DNA of 64,000 bases. Origin: Maribacter sp. BPC-D8 (GTDB lineage: Bacteria; Bacteroidota; Bacteroidia; Flavobacteriales; Flavobacteriaceae). Within the stretch, counting starts at the first letter, position 1, and every line of letters starts with the position of its first letter. The notes beneath the pieces were generated by a model, which worked only from the letters and a program-made list of their open reading frames with translations, did no database searches and was not told the origin of the DNA. The stretch spans positions 2,108,001 through 2,172,000 of the forward strand of contig NZ_CP128187.1 of NCBI RefSeq assembly GCF_035207705.1, given 5' to 3'. Below are positions 62,579-64,000 of the stretch, piece by piece. The translations under genes were made by a program, and so were the position numbers.

Positions 62579-64000
62579 TTATCTGTTGATGTATAGGTAA
62601 CCGGCTTTATCTAAATTATCTCCGTCACTCGCATATTTAATTACATAGAAATAAACACCTACTGGCAGCTCCGAATCTGTTGAAATAGTTACCCTACCAT
62701 TGGAAACACCTTGGAAGGTATTTGTAACATTGTCATAACCTGACATTTCATATACAACTACTCCCCAACGGTTGTAAATCTGAACTGTATTGTTCGGGAA
62801 GGACTCGATATTTTCTATTCTAAAGAAATCATTGATTCCATCATTATCAGGGGTGATTACTTCGTTGAAAACTGAAATACCTGTCTCTACAACTTCTGCA
62901 TTACAACCTGCATCTAAACTTGGAACACCGCCTATAGAATCACATGAATCTAACGGATCTGTACCATCCTCAACTTCTTGACCATCCAAAATAGTATCTC
63001 CATCGGTATCCGCATTGTTAGCATCTGTACCTATGGCATCTTCTTCAGATAAAGTTAATCCATCTTCATCACAATCGGAGATCAAATAATCACCACCTTG
63101 TTCAACGGTAATACTGCCTTCATCAAAATCACAAGGGTCTCCAGGGCTGGTTCCATCTTCAAGTTCTTGCCCGTTGATTACACCGTCACCATCACAATCC
63201 GCAACAAGATAATCTCCTGAAAAATCTATTGTAACATTATCAATTACATAATCACATGGATTATTAGGATCTGTACCATCAGCTTCTTCTTGTGTATCAA
63301 GAACACCATCACCATCACTATCACCTGTTTCTCTAAAGTCTACTTCTGGTGTTGTAGCATCGTCGTCATTATCCGTACCATCGGCACCAGTATCCAAATC
63401 GTTATTTACATCGTTACCAGGGGTATCATCAAAGGCATCATTTAATCCGTCATTATCTGCATCGGCTAAAGGATCTACAATAGTTCCTTGTCCAGCTTCT
63501 AAGACATCAGAAATACCATCGTTATCAGAATCATCGTCCAAATAATCAGGAGTTAAATCTGTATCTGTATCCTCAGGTCTTAATCCGTTAGGGTAGTTTG
63601 TATCTACACCATTAGAAGAAACAGCATCTGCAGGAGCAACATAACCTGTTGTAGGTTGTGCTTCGACATTATCTGGAATACCATCATCATCGGCATCGAT
63701 ATCTAAATAATCAGCATTACCTGCACCATCTGTATTTGGTGAGGTCGTTCCTTCTGAACTGTCTGCTTGACCGTTATTGTTTGCATCTGCAAACCCAGTA
63801 TCGTTACTGTCGATAACACCATCATTGTTGGTATCTAAAGCATCGTTACCAGCTTCGTACACATCAAAAATGCCATCATTGTCTCCATCTAAATCAAAGT
63901 GATTTGGGATACCGTCACCGTCAAAATCAAAAGCCGGTTCAGTTGTTCCGTTTACATCCCCAATCAATGGATCGTTAGAATCATCATCGGAATGGTTTGG
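62579..64000 (-). CDS. Giant T9SS adhesin C, C-terminal part (5' end outside window)
   Basis: The frame stays open to the right edge, so the TTG at 63967 is internal. The 474 visible residues are TSP3-type repeats of the same 266-aa super-repeat family as adhesin B ([48 protein letters not shown]). Two Cys-containing segments follow ([18 protein letters not shown] and [13 protein letters not shown]), then the type B sorting domain ([35 protein letters not shown]). It heads the third adhesin-PorP-PorE module. The N-terminal head cannot be seen, so its ligand type is unknown. Confidence 0.92.
   Translation of the reverse strand, partial: PNHSDDDSNDPLIGDVNGTTEPAFDFDGDGIPNHFDLDGDNDGIFDVYEAGNDALDTNNDGVIDSNDTGFADANNNGQADSSEGTTSPNTDGAGNADYLDIDADDDGIPDNVEAQPTTGYVAPADAVSSNGVDTNYPNGLRPEDTDTDLTPDYLDDDSDNDGISDVLEAGQGTIVDPLADADNDGLNDAFDDTPGNDVNNDLDTGADGTDNDDDATTPEVDFRETGDSDGDGVLDTQEEADGTDPNNPCDYVIDNVTIDFSGDYLVADCDGDGVINGQELEDGTSPGDPCDFDEGSITVEQGGDYLISDCDEDGLTLSEEDAIGTDANNADTDGDTILDGQEVEDGTDPLDSCDSIGGVPSLDAGCNAEVVETGISVFNEVITPDNDGINDFFRIENIESFPNNTVQIYNRWGVVVYEMSGYDNVTNTFQGVSNGRVTISTDSELPVGVYFYVIKYASDGDNLDKAGYLYINR

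Noticed and set aside
62579..63967. A 462-aa protein starting at TTG 63967
   Set aside because: The frame continues upstream to the window edge in the same repeat pattern, so this is the end of a longer adhesin.

Overview
The window looks like part of the chromosome of a gliding, probably marine member of the Flavobacteriaceae (Bacteroidota). The evidence is type IX secretion system (T9SS) cargo with type B gliding-associated C-terminal domains, PorP/SprF and PorE-like OmpA proteins, promoters with the Bacteroidota -7 motif TAnnTTTG, low GC, and few clear Shine-Dalgarno sites. No rRNA, tRNA, insertion sequence, phage or CRISPR array was recognised.

Region 1 (1-5874) is a tight plus-strand central-carbon operon: the 3' part of phosphoenolpyruvate synthase, a D-lactate dehydrogenase-type 2-hydroxyacid dehydrogenase, phosphoglycerate mutase, a PfkB-type phosphofructokinase, class I fructose-bisphosphate aldolase and glucokinase. 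It ends at a hairpin shared with the convergent gene.

Region 2 (5897-23429) is a stress and sensory block. It holds a tandem universal stress protein, a WG-repeat lipoprotein-like or exported protein, an AhpD-like protein, an HdeD-like membrane protein, oleate hydratase, an FAD monooxygenase, Dps, a GH3 beta-glucosidase, a YflT-like stress protein, a divergent ECF-sigma-like protein, three paralogous small helical proteins, and a two-component system. The kinase (1092 aa) has a LOV photosensor domain with the adduct cysteine. The overlapping response regulator is fused to a Crp/Fnr domain and helix-turn-helix. Seven promoters here share one architecture: an FNR-like palindrome TGAY-N4-RTCA, exactly 23 nt, then a TAnnTTTG-like -7 box. 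They drive the WG/USP genes, the AhpD operon, HdeD, Dps, the sigma-like operon, the YflT-like gene and the kinase operon itself. This reads as one local, autoregulated regulon, and the LOV kinase/Crp-type regulator is the obvious candidate controller. It is the most interesting regulatory system in the window.

Region 3 (23451-64000) is three tandem minus-strand modules, each ordered giant adhesin, PorP/SprF-like protein, PorE-like OmpA protein, conserved terminator. Adhesin A has 5282 aa, adhesin B has 4435 aa, and adhesin C runs off the window. They are Asp-rich, built from calcium-type repeats, and have different N-terminal heads but similar type B sorting domains. The PorP and most of the OmpA genes of modules A and B appear identical over about 2.6 kb, while module C is a close but distinct copy. 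This indicates recent duplication or gene conversion of the secretion partners beneath divergent adhesins.
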